DNA of 64,000 nt from Stappia sp. TSB10P1A (GCF_900185725.1 NZ_FYAU01000026.1:248001-312000); one strand, 5' to 3'. Counted from the stretch's first letter, positions 1 to 9,775 are shown. The notes: generated from the sequence alone by a model not told the origin. Translations and numbers: made by a program.

Positions 1-788
1 TTGGCGTAATTCAACAGCAGGCCATGGTCGCGGTCGCCATCGGAGATGTTGTTGGTGACACGCAACCGGTCGGAAAACATGATCGCGTAGCCGACGGTGT
101 TGCCCGACGACAGGTTGTCGCTGACCTCGCTGTCGTTGGTGTACATGTAGTGGATGCCGAAGCGGACATTCTTCAGCGTGTTGCCCTTGAAGACGTTGCC
201 CTGGCTCGTTTTCGTGAAAATGCCGTCCCGTCCATAGCTGATCTCATTGTCGACAACCTGGGCGCCGGGGGCATTCCACACCGAGACGCCGTCGCCGGCC
301 TCGCTGGTGCGCCCCTCCCGCAGGCCGACGATGCGATTGCCCCTGGCCAGCGCGTCCCTGGCTCCGTGCAGGTAGATGCCGACGAGGTTGTCGAGGATGG
401 CATTGTCCTCGATGCGGGCCCCTGTCGCCGTCTGTGCGACGAACACCCCGGAATCCATCTCGAAAAGGTCCCGTCCCGACCCCCGTATTTCAAGGCCGCG
501 GACAACCGCGCCGGGTGCCGTCACGGTGATGACGCTGCCCTTGCCGTTGCCGAGAACCACCGCCCCGGCCTCCCCTTCGAGCGTCAGCGACGTATGAAGC
601 GTCACCGACCCGGCATGCTCACCGGACTGGAGACGGATTACGTCGCCCGGCGCGGCGGCATCGACGATCGCCTGCAGGCCGGCGCCCCCCGGACGGTGCT
701 CGATGACCCGCGCCGAGGCAGGCGCCCCCACGGTGGCGGCGAGGACCGCCGCCACCAGGGCTCCGATGAACGTGGAGCCGGATCGCAT
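1..788 (-). CDS. nosD: NosD, periplasmic copper-site maturation protein (3' part beyond window)
   Basis: The reading frame starts with ATG at 788 and stays open for 262 codons to the left edge, so the C-terminus is missing. The N-terminus is an export signal (hydrophobic stretch, then a cleavage-like APASA site at about residues 27-31). The rest is a right-handed beta-helix of short repeats of the CASH/NosD type, with recurrent N-x-I, D-N and G-N-x turns such as GIYLHGARD and GIHYMYTNDSEVSDN. NosD is known to be needed, with the NosFY ABC transporter, for building the CuZ centre of nitrous oxide reductase in the periplasm. The start lies 3 bp after the nosZ stop, so the two genes are almost certainly co-transcribed. 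nosFYLX would be expected just outside the window. Confidence 0.93.
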   Translation of the reverse strand, partial: MRSGSTFIGALVAAVLAATVGAPASARVIEHRPGGAGLQAIVDAAAPGDVIRLQSGEHAGSVTLHTSLTLEGEAGAVVLGNGKGSVITVTAPGAVVRGLEIRGSGRDLFEMDSGVFVAQTATGARIEDNAILDNLVGIYLHGARDALARGNRIVGLREGRTSEAGDGVSVWNAPGAQVVDNEISYGRDGIFTKTSQGNVFKGNTLKNVRFGIHYMYTNDSEVSDNLSSGNTVGYAIMFSDRLRVTNNISDGDRDHGLLLNYA

Positions 789-791
789 CGT

Positions 792-2711
792 TCAGGCGCC
801 TTGCGGTTCGACGAACATGCGGCCCTTCATCTCCATGTGCATCGCATGGCAGAACCACGAGCAGTAGTACCAGTAGACACCCGGCTGGCTGGCGGTGAAG
901 GTCACCGAGGCGGTTGCCTGCGGTCCCACCTCCATGTTGACGCCGTAGTTGATGACGCAGAAGCCGTGGGTCAGGTCCTCAACCTCGTCGAGGTTGGTGA
1001 CATAGACCGTGACCTCATCGCCCTGGCGCACGGTGAAGTCCTCGAGGCCGAACGCCGGTGCAACTGAGGTCATGTAGACCCGCACCTTGTTGCCGTCGCG
1101 GATGACTTCCGAATCGCTCATCAGATCGATGCCATCGGCCTCGGCCTGAGCCACCGCATCGGCGAAGAACGGGTCATCGCGGCTCCACACATGCACCGGG
1201 TTGATCTTCGAGCGGTGCACGAGCGTCGCGTCATGCGGCTCGGCGAAGGTCGGATTGTCATGCACCAGCACCATCTCATCGCCCGAGATGTCGATGAGCT
1301 GGTCATTCTCCGGCTTCAGAGGGCCGACGTTGAGGTAGCGGTCCTTGGAGAACTTGTTCAGAGAGATCAGCCACTTGCCGTCCGCCTCCTTGGTCTGGCC
1401 CATGGAGGTGTGGTTGTGTCCGGGCTGGTAGTGGACGTCGAGTTTCTGCCGGATCGGGTCCACCTGTTCACCGGCATAGGCACGCTTTGCGTCCTCGATG
1501 TTCCACTTGCAGACCTGGCTGTCGATGAACAGGGTGGTGTAGGCGTTGCCGCGTCCGTCATAGGCCGTGTGCAACGGCCCGAGGCCCAGTTCCGGTTCGG
1601 CGACGACGGTGTCCCGCGGCTGGATCTTGTCGTCGAACAGATCGTCGAACTTGCGGACGTCGAAGACGGTGACCGTCGGCGACAGCTTGCCGTTCGCCAC
1701 CACATGGATGCCATCCGGCGCGGTGTTGATCCCGTGCGGGCTGTTGGGCACAGGAACATAGCGGGTGTAGGGCGATCCCTTGCGGCCATCGACCACCGGC
1801 ACGCCGTTGAGCTCCTGATAGTCGCCGTTGGCGACGGCCTCCTCGATCCGGGCGAGGTTGAAGATGACGATCCAGTCCTGCTCGTTCGCCATCATCTCCG
1901 CGAGGGTGACGCCTTCCTCCGAGTTGTAGCAGGTGGCAAAGGCGTACTTGCCCTGGTAGTCGGCGTCGACATTGTCGAGATTGCCGTCGACCATGACCTG
2001 CCACGCCACTTCCATCGTCTCGCCGTCGACGGCGGTAAAGATGGCATGGTAGCTGCTCTTGTCCCCCATCGTCGTGCCGTCATTGGGGATCGGCACGCGG
2101 TCCTCGCCGTTGCAGAAGACATAGCCGGTCCTCGGATATTTCTGCACGCGCAGGCCATGCACGGTGTGCTGGTTCGGCAGTTGGATGATCTTGTCGCACT
2201 TCATCACGTCGAGACGGATGCGGCAGACCCGCGTGTTCGCCTTGTCGTTGGCATAAAGATAGCGGCCGTCATAGGTGCCATCGGTGAAGGAGGGATGCGG
2301 GTGATGCAGGTCACCGTTGAGATAGGTGGCACCCTTGTCCTTGAGGAACTCCTTCGTCTGAGGAAGCAGACCTTCGGTCAGCACCTTCAGGCTCTCGTTG
2401 GTCTGCCCCCAACCGGTGGCGCTGCAACGGTTGAACACCGGGATGCGCATCAGCTCGCGCATCGAGGGTGCTCCCACGACCCGGATTTCTCCAGTCTGGC
2501 CGCTGGAGAAGAAGACATAGTATTCGTCGAGTTCGCCCGGCTTGACCTCATAGCTGCTGCCGGAGGCCGACTGCGCGACCGCTGGCGTCACCGGCCCACC
2601 CGAGAGGGCAAGGCCGCCGCCCATACCGGCCGCGCCTGCAGCCGCCACCGCAGCAGTGCTACCAAGCAACTGACGCCGATTGACGCCCTTGTTCTTATCT
2701 TCCGACTGCAT
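792..2711 (-). CDS. nosZ: Nitrous oxide reductase NosZ (clade I, Tat-exported)
   Basis: This 639-residue protein reduces N2O to N2 in the periplasm, the last step of denitrification. The N-terminus carries a twin-arginine signal (NRRQLLGS at about residues 11-18, then an Ala/Gly-rich hydrophobic stretch), which marks the Tat-dependent clade I type. The middle is the seven-bladed propeller that holds the CuZ site, with His-rich motifs such as DLHHPHPS. The C-terminal cupredoxin domain shows a complete CuA site: His582, then C617-x3-C621-x3-H625-x2-M628. Length is normal for the family and no frameshift is seen. It lies 21 bp downstream of nosR and 3 bp upstream of nosD. ATG at 2711 is preceded by a purine-rich GGGAGAAAGG stretch. 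Confidence 0.98.
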   Translation of the reverse strand: MQSEDKNKGVNRRQLLGSTAAVAAAGAAGMGGGLALSGGPVTPAVAQSASGSSYEVKPGELDEYYVFFSSGQTGEIRVVGAPSMRELMRIPVFNRCSATGWGQTNESLKVLTEGLLPQTKEFLKDKGATYLNGDLHHPHPSFTDGTYDGRYLYANDKANTRVCRIRLDVMKCDKIIQLPNQHTVHGLRVQKYPRTGYVFCNGEDRVPIPNDGTTMGDKSSYHAIFTAVDGETMEVAWQVMVDGNLDNVDADYQGKYAFATCYNSEEGVTLAEMMANEQDWIVIFNLARIEEAVANGDYQELNGVPVVDGRKGSPYTRYVPVPNSPHGINTAPDGIHVVANGKLSPTVTVFDVRKFDDLFDDKIQPRDTVVAEPELGLGPLHTAYDGRGNAYTTLFIDSQVCKWNIEDAKRAYAGEQVDPIRQKLDVHYQPGHNHTSMGQTKEADGKWLISLNKFSKDRYLNVGPLKPENDQLIDISGDEMVLVHDNPTFAEPHDATLVHRSKINPVHVWSRDDPFFADAVAQAEADGIDLMSDSEVIRDGNKVRVYMTSVAPAFGLEDFTVRQGDEVTVYVTNLDEVEDLTHGFCVINYGVNMEVGPQATASVTFTASQPGVYWYYCSWFCHAMHMEMKGRMFVEPQGA

Positions 2712-2732
2712 CGCCTTTCTCCCGTTTCGGTT

Positions 2733-5048
2733 CTAGGTGGTCGGTCGCGTCACGGCGCCCGGAGTTTCGATCCGGGTTCCCTTGTGTGAAATGACCGTCT
2801 TCACAGGCCCCTCGCCTCGCGATGCAGGCGAAGAAAGGGCCTGGAACTTTTCCCGCTTCAATCGCACCTGGATCATGTGCGGACAGCGCTGATCGTCGTG
2901 ATAGAGCTCCTGGCAATGCATGCAGTAGATGCACTCATTGACGTTGATCTGCCCCTCGGGATGGATGGACTGCACCGGACAATCCTTGGCGCAGCGCTGG
3001 CAGGGCGAGCCGCATTCGGGCCAGCGCTTCAGCCATTCGAACATCCGGATGCGACCCGGTATCGCGAGGGCGGCGCCGAGCGGACACAGATAGCGGCAAT
3101 AGAATCGCTCGATGAACAGGCCGGCGGCGAGAAGGGCGAGTGCGAAGACGACGAAGGGCCAGTCGCGCACGAACTTCAAGATGATCGCCGTCTTGAAGGG
3201 CTCCACCTCGGCCGCGATCTCGGCCATCGCCACCGAGTAGAAGGAGAGCCCGAACAGACCAAGGAAGATGATGTACTTGATCGGCCAGAGCCGCTCGTGC
3301 AGGCCGAACGGAACCTTGATCTGCGGCACCTTCAGCCACTGCGCGATGTTGTTGGTCAACTCCTGCAGCGCGCCGAAGGGGCAGAGCCAACCGCAGAACG
3401 GGCCACGCCCCCAGAACAGCAGTCCGGCTGCAACCGCCGCCCACAGGATGAAGATCAGCGGGGCGGAGAGGAAGAACTCCCAGTTGAAGTCGGTGATCAG
3501 CGCGTTGGTGAAGGTGAGGACGTTGACGACGGAGAGCTGTGCGTTGGCGTACCAGCCGAGCCAGACCAGCGTGAAGACGAGGTAGCCGCGCCGTATCCAG
3601 CGATAGAGCACCGGGCGGCGGACCAGCCAGTCCTGGAAGAAGAAGATCGCGGTCAGGACCAGCAGCGCCACCACGGTGATGCCGATCGACACCGTATTCA
3701 TCTTCCAGATGCGCTGCCACAGCGGCTCGTCGTCCGCGGCTAGACGCGCCTCGGCGGCGGCATCAAGGCCCGGCGCCTCCGGCTGGGCGATCTGCTCGCT
3801 CGGTGTCGGCGCGGGCGCGGCGGGCACCTGCGTCACCGTCACATATGCGTCGGGCAGCGTATAGCCGAGTTCATAGGACAGGGTCGCCTTGTCGCGCGCA
3901 CCGATGCTGCGTTGCACGAGGAGCTGCAACTCCCAGGGTTCGGTGACATCGAAATCGAAATCCTCCGGCACGACGAAGAGCGCGATCTCGCGCAGCCGCG
4001 GCGCACCGTCTGCCGCCAGATCGGCGAGGCGGGTATGGTTGCGGTCGCGGAAGCGGATGCCCTGGCCGTCCTGCAGAAGCTCGATGCGGTCGAAGATGCC
4101 GCCGCGTACGTAGCCGGAGCCCTTGAACGAATAGGCGCCGTCGCCCGCCACCACGATGGCCTGCTGACCCGGCTTCAACCGCTGGACCAGCCGTTCATAC
4201 TGAACCTCGCCCAGCAGGCTGCGGCCGATCGTCGGCACACTGACCGGGGCGATATAGAGCTCGATGAACTGGTCCTGAGGATCGCGCGTCTCGGGTCGCT
4301 CCGCAGCTTCCGGGCGGCCGATCTCGCGGAATGCCTCGCTCACCTCGCCTACCGACAGACGCAGGGTTCGCACCGACCCATCGCCGATGAGCGTCTCCCA
4401 GTCGCGCAATTCGCTTGTGGTGAGATCGACTTCTCGGGTTTCGGTCGGCGCCATGACCTGCGCCTGGGCCGCCGCGAGCCGATTGCCGCGGATGAGACGC
4501 ACGGCGGAGCGCACAACGCTGTCCCCCATCACCAGCACAGTCACCGTGGCGCCGCTGACGATATCGACCTGCGGCGGCCGGACCGCCCCGGCGGAGACGC
4601 GTCCGAGGTCCTGCCCGATCAGCGTGTTGAGGGACGCGACGACCTTCTCCTCCGGAATGCCGATCAGCACGATCGGCTCCTGATGGTCGACCATCTTCAG
4701 GCCGCGAATGACGCCCGCCTCATCGATGCCGACGAGAATGTGGATGGGCTTGCCCGAATAGCCGATGGCGCTGGTGACGTCCGAGTTCAGATAGACATGC
4801 CCGACGAGATCCCGGCCACGGAACACCGGCGCCATCGGAGGATCTCCCTCGATCTCCCCGTACCGGTCAGCGCCCGCAAACAGCTCGCCGGGCTGCGCCC
4901 TGGACAGGAACTGCTCCAGGCGACCGGCAGCACCCGCCTCGAACGACAGGCATGGGACCAGCAACGCCATAACCAGCACCCGCAACAAAGCGAGCGCCGG
5001 GGCCGTTAACAGGCGGGGGTGGAGGGCCCCCAGACGGATCCAATGCAT
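2733..5048 (-). CDS. nosR: NosR, flavin/iron-sulfur electron donor and expression factor for NosZ
   Basis: The 771-residue polytopic protein has a signal-like first helix (about residues 12-42), then a periplasmic FMN-binding domain with the covalent flavin motif S-G-A-T-x-T at residues 165-170. Several membrane helices follow from about residue 450. Cytoplasmic C-x3-C-P motifs (CGWLCPFG, CRYLCPLG) come next, and two 4Fe-4S clusters of ferredoxin type near the C-terminus (CQRCAKDCP and CIYCMHC). NosR is known to pass electrons towards NosZ and to be required for nosZ expression. It is the first gene of the leftward nos unit and is divergent from the ferritin-like gene, with a short palindrome in the shared spacer. 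ATG at 5048 has AGGA just upstream. Confidence 0.96.
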   Translation of the reverse strand: MHWIRLGALHPRLLTAPALALLRVLVMALLVPCLSFEAGAAGRLEQFLSRAQPGELFAGADRYGEIEGDPPMAPVFRGRDLVGHVYLNSDVTSAIGYSGKPIHILVGIDEAGVIRGLKMVDHQEPIVLIGIPEEKVVASLNTLIGQDLGRVSAGAVRPPQVDIVSGATVTVLVMGDSVVRSAVRLIRGNRLAAAQAQVMAPTETREVDLTTSELRDWETLIGDGSVRTLRLSVGEVSEAFREIGRPEAAERPETRDPQDQFIELYIAPVSVPTIGRSLLGEVQYERLVQRLKPGQQAIVVAGDGAYSFKGSGYVRGGIFDRIELLQDGQGIRFRDRNHTRLADLAADGAPRLREIALFVVPEDFDFDVTEPWELQLLVQRSIGARDKATLSYELGYTLPDAYVTVTQVPAAPAPTPSEQIAQPEAPGLDAAAEARLAADDEPLWQRIWKMNTVSIGITVVALLVLTAIFFFQDWLVRRPVLYRWIRRGYLVFTLVWLGWYANAQLSVVNVLTFTNALITDFNWEFFLSAPLIFILWAAVAAGLLFWGRGPFCGWLCPFGALQELTNNIAQWLKVPQIKVPFGLHERLWPIKYIIFLGLFGLSFYSVAMAEIAAEVEPFKTAIILKFVRDWPFVVFALALLAAGLFIERFYCRYLCPLGAALAIPGRIRMFEWLKRWPECGSPCQRCAKDCPVQSIHPEGQINVNECIYCMHCQELYHDDQRCPHMIQVRLKREKFQALSSPASRGEGPVKTVISHKGTRIETPGAVTRPTT

Positions 5049-5155
5049 GTTCCTGCTCGTCCTAACAGGGACAACCGAAGCCTGCCGCTGGCGGCTCGCC
5101 AGCAGATCCAGGTTGTAGCCCTCCCCGTTTCATGAGGCACTCCAAGGCACCGGTC

Positions 5156-5171
5156 TTTGTTCCCGGACAAA
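5156..5171. promoter_or_regulatory. Palindrome in the nosR / ferritin-like intergenic region
   Basis: TTTGT-N6-ACAAA lies in the 190-bp spacer between two divergent genes. Its spacing and AT-rich arms resemble sites of the CRP/FNR superfamily, whose members (FnrL, NnrR, DnrD) commonly control nos operons. It is not a canonical FNR box (TTGAT-N4-ATCAA), so the assignment is an inference from position and symmetry. Confidence 0.3.
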
Positions 5172-5238
5172 CTCCGGAACAGATCAGATGCTATGGATGG
5201 GGGACCCACGAGGAAGGTTGCCACGCAGGGAGGCTGCC

Positions 5239-6099
5239 GTGACGCTGCTGAGATCGGAACCGTTTGCGGAAGTGGAGACCCTGGAGGAACTCCTGGCCAT
5301 CGCCTACCGGATGGAGCAGGAGGCCTTCGGCAACTACACCGACCTTGCCGAGCGGATGCGCCGGGAAGGACGACCGGACCTCGTTCCAGTCTTCGAGCGG
5401 TTGGCCGGAGAAGAGGCCCGACATATCGACAATGTTGTGGACTGGTCGCAGCGTGTCAGCGGCACCATGCCGGATCTGGCGAAGCTGCAATGGGAACCGG
5501 CGGACACCTTCGACGATGAAGGCGCAAGCGCCATCGCGCCCGAGTTGATGGGGGCCTACCGATCGTTCTCCATGGCCGTGCGCAACGAGGAGCGGGCTTT
5601 CCTGTTCTGGACCCATGTCGCGGCTCAGACAGACCAGGACCCGTTGCGGCTGGCGGCGGAACAGATGGCGCGCGAGGAACTCGGTCACCTGACAACGCTG
5701 CGCGTGGAACGCCGCCGCGCCTTTCATGCGGAACGGGCGGCCAAGGCACAGCTCGAAGCGGCCTCGCTGCCGGACCTCGAGCTGCGTTTCGCCGACCTGC
5801 TACAAGCAGCGGCGGCCCGCCAGGAGGGAGCGAGCGGCTCCGGCCTGGAGGCGGCGGCCCGAGAAGCCCGCGAACGAGCGGCCGCGCTTGCCGACGCGCC
5901 GTTCGGCCCCTCTCCGCTGGTGCAGGATGGGCTTCGGCCGGACGTTCTCGGGCGAGCGGTGCCGCTGTGCGAGTTGCTGCTCGACTGCTATCTCGACTTC
6001 GCTGAGCGCCTGCCCGGTGAAGAAGACCGCACCCGCGCGCAACGCTTTGCCGGACGCCTCGTCGCTTGCCGATCCGCGTTGAGGGACGTGCAGCGATGA
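5239..6099 (+). CDS. Ferritin-like (rubrerythrin-type) diiron protein
   Basis: This is a soluble, alpha-helical protein of about 286 residues. Two halves of a four-helix diiron bundle are visible: EQEAFGNY with GEEARHI in the first half, and NEERAFLFW with REELGHL in the second, giving the paired E and E-x-x-H ligands of rubrerythrin/ferritin-like proteins. A helical Ala/Arg-rich C-terminal region follows. No rubredoxin domain is present. I chose the GTG at 5239 because GGGAGG lies 5 bases upstream; an in-frame ATG at 5188 adds 17 residues but has no clear ribosome site. Its position divergent from nosR suggests a role in oxygen, peroxide or NO protection or iron handling during denitrification, but that is inference. 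Confidence 0.75.
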   Translation: MTLLRSEPFAEVETLEELLAIAYRMEQEAFGNYTDLAERMRREGRPDLVPVFERLAGEEARHIDNVVDWSQRVSGTMPDLAKLQWEPADTFDDEGASAIAPELMGAYRSFSMAVRNEERAFLFWTHVAAQTDQDPLRLAAEQMAREELGHLTTLRVERRRAFHAERAAKAQLEAASLPDLELRFADLLQAAAARQEGASGSGLEAAAREARERAAALADAPFGPSPLVQDGLRPDVLGRAVPLCELLLDCYLDFAERLPGEEDRTRAQRFAGRLVACRSALRDVQR

Positions 6100-6173
6100 G
6101 ACTTGTGGGCGCTGAGCCGTCACGGGTCTTTCATCCAGCCGCGATCGGAGATGGCGCCGCTTTGAGCCGCACA

Positions 6174-6197
6174 GGGAGAACCTCCTCCGGTTTTCCC
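6174..6197. terminator. Stem-loop between convergent genes
   Basis: GGGAGAACC and GGTTTTCCC form a 9-bp stem (one G-T pair) with a 6-base loop in the 148-bp gap between the ferritin-like gene and the response regulator, which converge here. There is no strong T-tract, so it may only be a weak or bidirectional terminator. Confidence 0.35.
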
Positions 6198-6247
6198 TTC
6201 CTCTCCCTATGGCTATCGGTAGAAAAATTCGGAAGTTCGGACCTTGT

Positions 6248-6907
6248 TTACTTGGTCTTCTTGTTGACGGCGGGGGCCTCTCCGAGGCCCAGCCTTGCCG
6301 CATGCCAGGACGCTTCGGCGCGCGAGGAAATACCGAGCTTGCGGTAGATGTCCTTGATATAGCTGGCCACCGTATTGTCCGAAATTCCCAGCGTGTCGGC
6401 CACCTCGCCATTGCGCAGCCCCCGGCCGATCAAGCTCAGCACCTCGCGCTCGCGCCCCGTCAGATTGTCTTCCGGGGCGGCCGGGCCCGTTCTCTTGAAA
6501 TGCTCCATGATCCGGCGCGCGACCGAAGGCGAGAGCGCGGGGATACCCTCGGCCATCTGCTTGAGCTGCCGCACAAGCAACTCTTGGGGCTGCTCCTTGA
6601 GCAGATAGCCCTGGGCACCGGCTGAAAGCGCGCCCACGATCGATGCGTCATCGCCCATCACGGTGGTGACGACACAGACGGCTTGGGAGCGCAGGAGGCG
6701 CAGATTGCGCAACACATCGAGGCCGGACCCGTCCGGCAGGCCAAGATCGATCAGCGCGACGTCGTAGTCGCGCGCCGCCGCCTGTGCGATGCCTGCGCGC
6801 ATGCTCGCCGCTTCGTGGATTTCGGCCTCGTCGAAAGCCGCGGTGACGATCTCGCTCAGCCAGCGGCGGGTTTCACTCAGGTCCTCGACGATGAGTATCT
6901 TTGTCAT
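6248..6907 (-). CDS. LuxR/NarL-family response regulator
   Basis: The 219-residue protein has an N-terminal receiver domain (acidic pocket E8-D9, phospho-acceptor D54, conserved K104) and a C-terminal LuxR-type helix-turn-helix at about residues 148-210 (LTGREREVLSLIGRG followed by the DNA-reading helix). Proteins of this class dimerise on palindromic DNA when phosphorylated. The start overlaps the stop of the histidine kinase by 4 bp (6904-6907), so the two form one operon and a cognate pair. The palindromes repeated across the neighbouring island (9.2-18.6 kb) are candidate targets. No specific orthologue is recognised, so no gene symbol is given. Confidence 0.93.
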   Translation of the reverse strand: MTKILIVEDLSETRRWLSEIVTAAFDEAEIHEAASMRAGIAQAAARDYDVALIDLGLPDGSGLDVLRNLRLLRSQAVCVVTTVMGDDASIVGALSAGAQGYLLKEQPQELLVRQLKQMAEGIPALSPSVARRIMEHFKRTGPAAPEDNLTGREREVLSLIGRGLRNGEVADTLGISDNTVASYIKDIYRKLGISSRAEASWHAARLGLGEAPAVNKKTK

Positions 6908-9099
6908 TGCGCAATCCGTGCAACATCTATCGCGAACTCTGCCTCAATACGGGTGCCGCCGGCCCCGCTTGCGACGTTGAAGCGGCCGCCCAGGCTTGTC
7001 ACGCGCGCCTGCATATTGGCGAGCCCGTTGCCGGCCTGGACGCTGCCGGGATCGAAACCGGCGCCGTCATCGGTGACGGAGAGCTTTATGATATCCCCCT
7101 CGAGCCGAACCGTGACGCTGATCGTTTCCGGCTGCCCATGCTTGAGTGCATTCTGGACCGCCTCGCGGACGACCGAGCGCACCGTATGCGCGGCGGTCAG
7201 CGGCAGGATCGCGGAGCCGGCATTCTCCACTGTCCATTTCATTTTCACGCCGGCGGCGAACAGATGCTCGGAGATTTGCGAGCGCAGGTCGGCCAGCATC
7301 TCATCGAAGGAGAGGTCGGGATTGGAGGCGTTGTTGATAATGTCGCGCAGGTCCGTCAGCGTCTCGCGGATCATCATGTCCTTGCGGGCCAGCCCGGGGC
7401 TGTGCAGCGCGCCCATCAGTTGCACACCGATATTGTCGTGAATGTCGCGGGCGATGCGTTCACGCTCCTCGGCGACGCCTTTTTCGTAGGCTTCCCGGCT
7501 CTCCAGCGCATTGGCCAGCATGGCCGTGAGCTCGGCCGCCAACTCCGCGTCACGCAGGGAAAACAGCTTTCGCCCCCCGCCCGCATAGTCCAGACGATAG
7601 TCTGGCAGGCCACGGGGACCCGGCACGGCGAGCGCCAGACCGTCATCGATCAGCGCTGGAGCCTCCGCCTTGCCGGGTGCGATGGACAGCGGGCGAAACG
7701 CATCCTCCAGGAGTGCGCGCCAGCGCGCCTGCTGGTCACGGCCCGGCGGGGTGAGCGCCACGTCCATCACCTGGCGGAACAGGTTTCCCCGCGCAGGCTC
7801 GGCGCGGCGCAGCACAAGACGCGCCAGCATGTCGCGCAGGGGCAGCCAGGCCAGCGCCACGATCAGCAGCGACAGCGCGAAGGCCGGTGCGCGCTCATCG
7901 ACAATGGTGACGATGAGGATGGCATCGAGCGCAAGAAGAAGAAGCACGCCGACAACATAGAAGAGAATGCGGAAGGCCCATTCATCGAGCTGGAACAGGC
8001 GATACCGGGCAACCCCGAGCGCAACCCCTACATAGACCAGCAGGAAGAACAGGAACGCTTCACCCTGCGAGACGACGGCACCGATCCCCAACGCATTGGG
8101 CGCTATGACCGTGACGACGAAGCCACCGGCCCCCACGATCACCGCCAGCCCAAGCCAGGCGAGCGCCGCCCGGTCGCGCGGGTGCCCGCGCGTGACCTTG
8201 AACTGGATGGCGACCAGAATGACGATGGTGAGCATGGCAAGAACCACCGCCAGATGGAAACCCAATCCCGGCCCGCCCGCCAGTTGCCGGATATCCACGA
8301 TCTGCCAGGCACCGAGAACAACAGTGGGAACCGCCAACCAGCGGGGCGACACCAGCCTTCGGGGATAGACGAGAAACAGCCCGATCATGCCCACGCCGAA
8401 GGTGAGTGCTCCGATGTGGTTAAATGTAGAAAGAACCCGGAACAGTCCGCCCGGAAGCGCCAGTTCCCGTGTGGAATAGACGGCGGCTGGGAAGGCCGAG
8501 ATCATCAAGCCCGCGCCCGCCACCAGCAAAAAGCGTGTCGCCCATTCGCCGCGCCTCAACGCCCAGATCCACGCCCCGATCCAGAAACCGGCAAGCCCCA
8601 CGCCGATCTGCATCCAGAAAGCCACCGGCAAAGAGGAGACCGGGCGCTGTCGACCGGGAGAGACTGAGTAGGTTTGTGTTTGGCCCAGAAACGCGACGCC
8701 CAGTTCAACCCCGCCGATGCTGCGCAGAACCGCGGCAATCTCATCCTGCCGCGCGAAGAAGGCGCGCATATCGGCATAAGTCTCGAGTGCGTCCGGTTCC
8801 TCCACGAGATCGCCGGGTTCAAGCCGGACCCTCCTTCCGTCTGAACCTGCGATCTCCACCAAGGACGCGACAGACGCGGGTATTCCCGCGCCCGGCTGCT
8901 CGGCTGCCGGGCTGTCCTGCTCTATTGCGTCGATCCACAAACCGTCGAAGCTGACCGGAATTGCCAGTCTGGGTTCAGCCGCGAGCTTGAGCCCCAGCCA
9001 GCGCTGATCCATCGCCAGACCCAGCATAACCGCCGCCAGAGCTACGCTGAGTGCGATGGCAGTCGACAGCAGGACGTTGGGGGTGAAGCGGACAAGCAA
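6904..9099 (-). CDS. Membrane sensor histidine kinase (NarX/DesK-like HisKA_3 type)
   Basis: The 731-residue protein starts with one membrane helix (about residues 8-30). A periplasmic or PDZ-like region of about 125 residues follows, then a block of roughly eight membrane helices (about 160-420) and a cytoplasmic kinase. The dimerisation/phosphorylation box RIARDIHDN puts the phospho-acceptor at H554, typical of HisKA_3 kinases that pair with LuxR-type regulators. The ATPase domain has an N-box near N650 and the DDGAGF G1 motif near residue 678. It is co-transcribed with the regulator 6248-6907. The upstream gap contains the first copy of the GC palindrome, compatible with autoregulation. 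The signal sensed cannot be read from the sequence. Confidence 0.92.
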   Translation of the reverse strand: MLVRFTPNVLLSTAIALSVALAAVMLGLAMDQRWLGLKLAAEPRLAIPVSFDGLWIDAIEQDSPAAEQPGAGIPASVASLVEIAGSDGRRVRLEPGDLVEEPDALETYADMRAFFARQDEIAAVLRSIGGVELGVAFLGQTQTYSVSPGRQRPVSSLPVAFWMQIGVGLAGFWIGAWIWALRRGEWATRFLLVAGAGLMISAFPAAVYSTRELALPGGLFRVLSTFNHIGALTFGVGMIGLFLVYPRRLVSPRWLAVPTVVLGAWQIVDIRQLAGGPGLGFHLAVVLAMLTIVILVAIQFKVTRGHPRDRAALAWLGLAVIVGAGGFVVTVIAPNALGIGAVVSQGEAFLFFLLVYVGVALGVARYRLFQLDEWAFRILFYVVGVLLLLALDAILIVTIVDERAPAFALSLLIVALAWLPLRDMLARLVLRRAEPARGNLFRQVMDVALTPPGRDQQARWRALLEDAFRPLSIAPGKAEAPALIDDGLALAVPGPRGLPDYRLDYAGGGRKLFSLRDAELAAELTAMLANALESREAYEKGVAEERERIARDIHDNIGVQLMGALHSPGLARKDMMIRETLTDLRDIINNASNPDLSFDEMLADLRSQISEHLFAAGVKMKWTVENAGSAILPLTAAHTVRSVVREAVQNALKHGQPETISVTVRLEGDIIKLSVTDDGAGFDPGSVQAGNGLANMQARVTSLGGRFNVASGAGGTRIEAEFAIDVARIAQ

Positions 9100-9212
9100 A
9101 AGCCGAGGCCTCCTGTGGCAACGGAAAGGTCAAGGTCAAGCTGCAGCAGGCGACAGCGGACGCCCGGCGGTTCAACTCCTACCTAACCTATTGCCGCACC
9201 TCTTTGCCATAA

Positions 9213-9229
9213 CCCCCCTGAACAGGGGG
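9213..9229. promoter_or_regulatory. GC palindrome S1 (CCCCCTGAACAGGGGG)
   Basis: Perfect 7-bp arms CCCCCTG / CAGGGGG with an AA spacer, followed by TG. It lies 114 bp upstream of the divergent histidine kinase start and 146 bp upstream of the first island gene, so it could serve either. It is the first of six copies in this window. Confidence 0.7.
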
Positions 9230-9374
9230 TGCCCCGCTAGACGCGTTGGCCTGACCCTGTGGTCCCAGGTGTGGAGATCGGCGCTGGGAAACGGATATGG
9301 CGATGATGCCGCCTGCGTGCCGAACGGTGGCTTTGCCCAGACGACGGGCAGCAGGCCCGAGCGAGGGGGGGGAC

Positions 9375-9773
9375 ATGAAGGCGTTCGCGGTCATCCTGGC
9401 ACTGTCCATCGGATTTCCGAACGGGTCGGCAAAGTCAATCGAACGCGCCGAGGCCCACCTCGATTGCCTCGGCCTTTACGCCCTGCTCAAGATGGCGGCG
9501 CCGACCTTCGCCAATCTGGCCGAAGAGCGCATGGACCGGGTCCGGCAGAGCTATTTCCGCGACCTGCCCTTTCCTTCACCCGTGCCCATGCCGCTGACCA
9601 GCGGCGAGATGGAAGAGCAGGCCAGCGCGCGGATGCGGGCGCGCGGGGCACGACTTGCAGACACGGTTTCCGAGGAGGATGTGACGCGCGAAACCGATGC
9701 CTTTCTTGCCGACATTCACGCCTGCGACGCCCGCTATGGTCTTGCACCGACCCCGACACCCTGGCGGGATTGA
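9375..9773 (+). CDS. Small exported protein of unknown function
   Basis: 132 residues beginning with a short export signal (MKAFAVILALSIGFPNGSA). The mature part is helical and charged, with two cysteines (in LDCLGLY and HACDARY) that could form a disulfide bridge. ATG at 9375 is preceded by a strong G-rich ribosome site; an upstream in-frame ATG at 9297 would add 26 non-signal residues and is less likely. It is the first gene of the secreted-protein island and stands alone downstream of palindrome S1. Its stop overlaps the approach to palindrome S2. No family is recognised. Confidence 0.7.
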   Translation: MKAFAVILALSIGFPNGSAKSIERAEAHLDCLGLYALLKMAAPTFANLAEERMDRVRQSYFRDLPFPSPVPMPLTSGEMEEQASARMRARGARLADTVSEEDVTRETDAFLADIHACDARYGLAPTPTPWRD

Positions 9774-9775
9774 TA

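Noticed and set aside
24-1067. 347-codon plus-strand frame
   Set aside because: It is antisense to nosD and nosZ, whose protein signatures are unmistakable. Its product is low-complexity and typical of GC-rich antisense frames.
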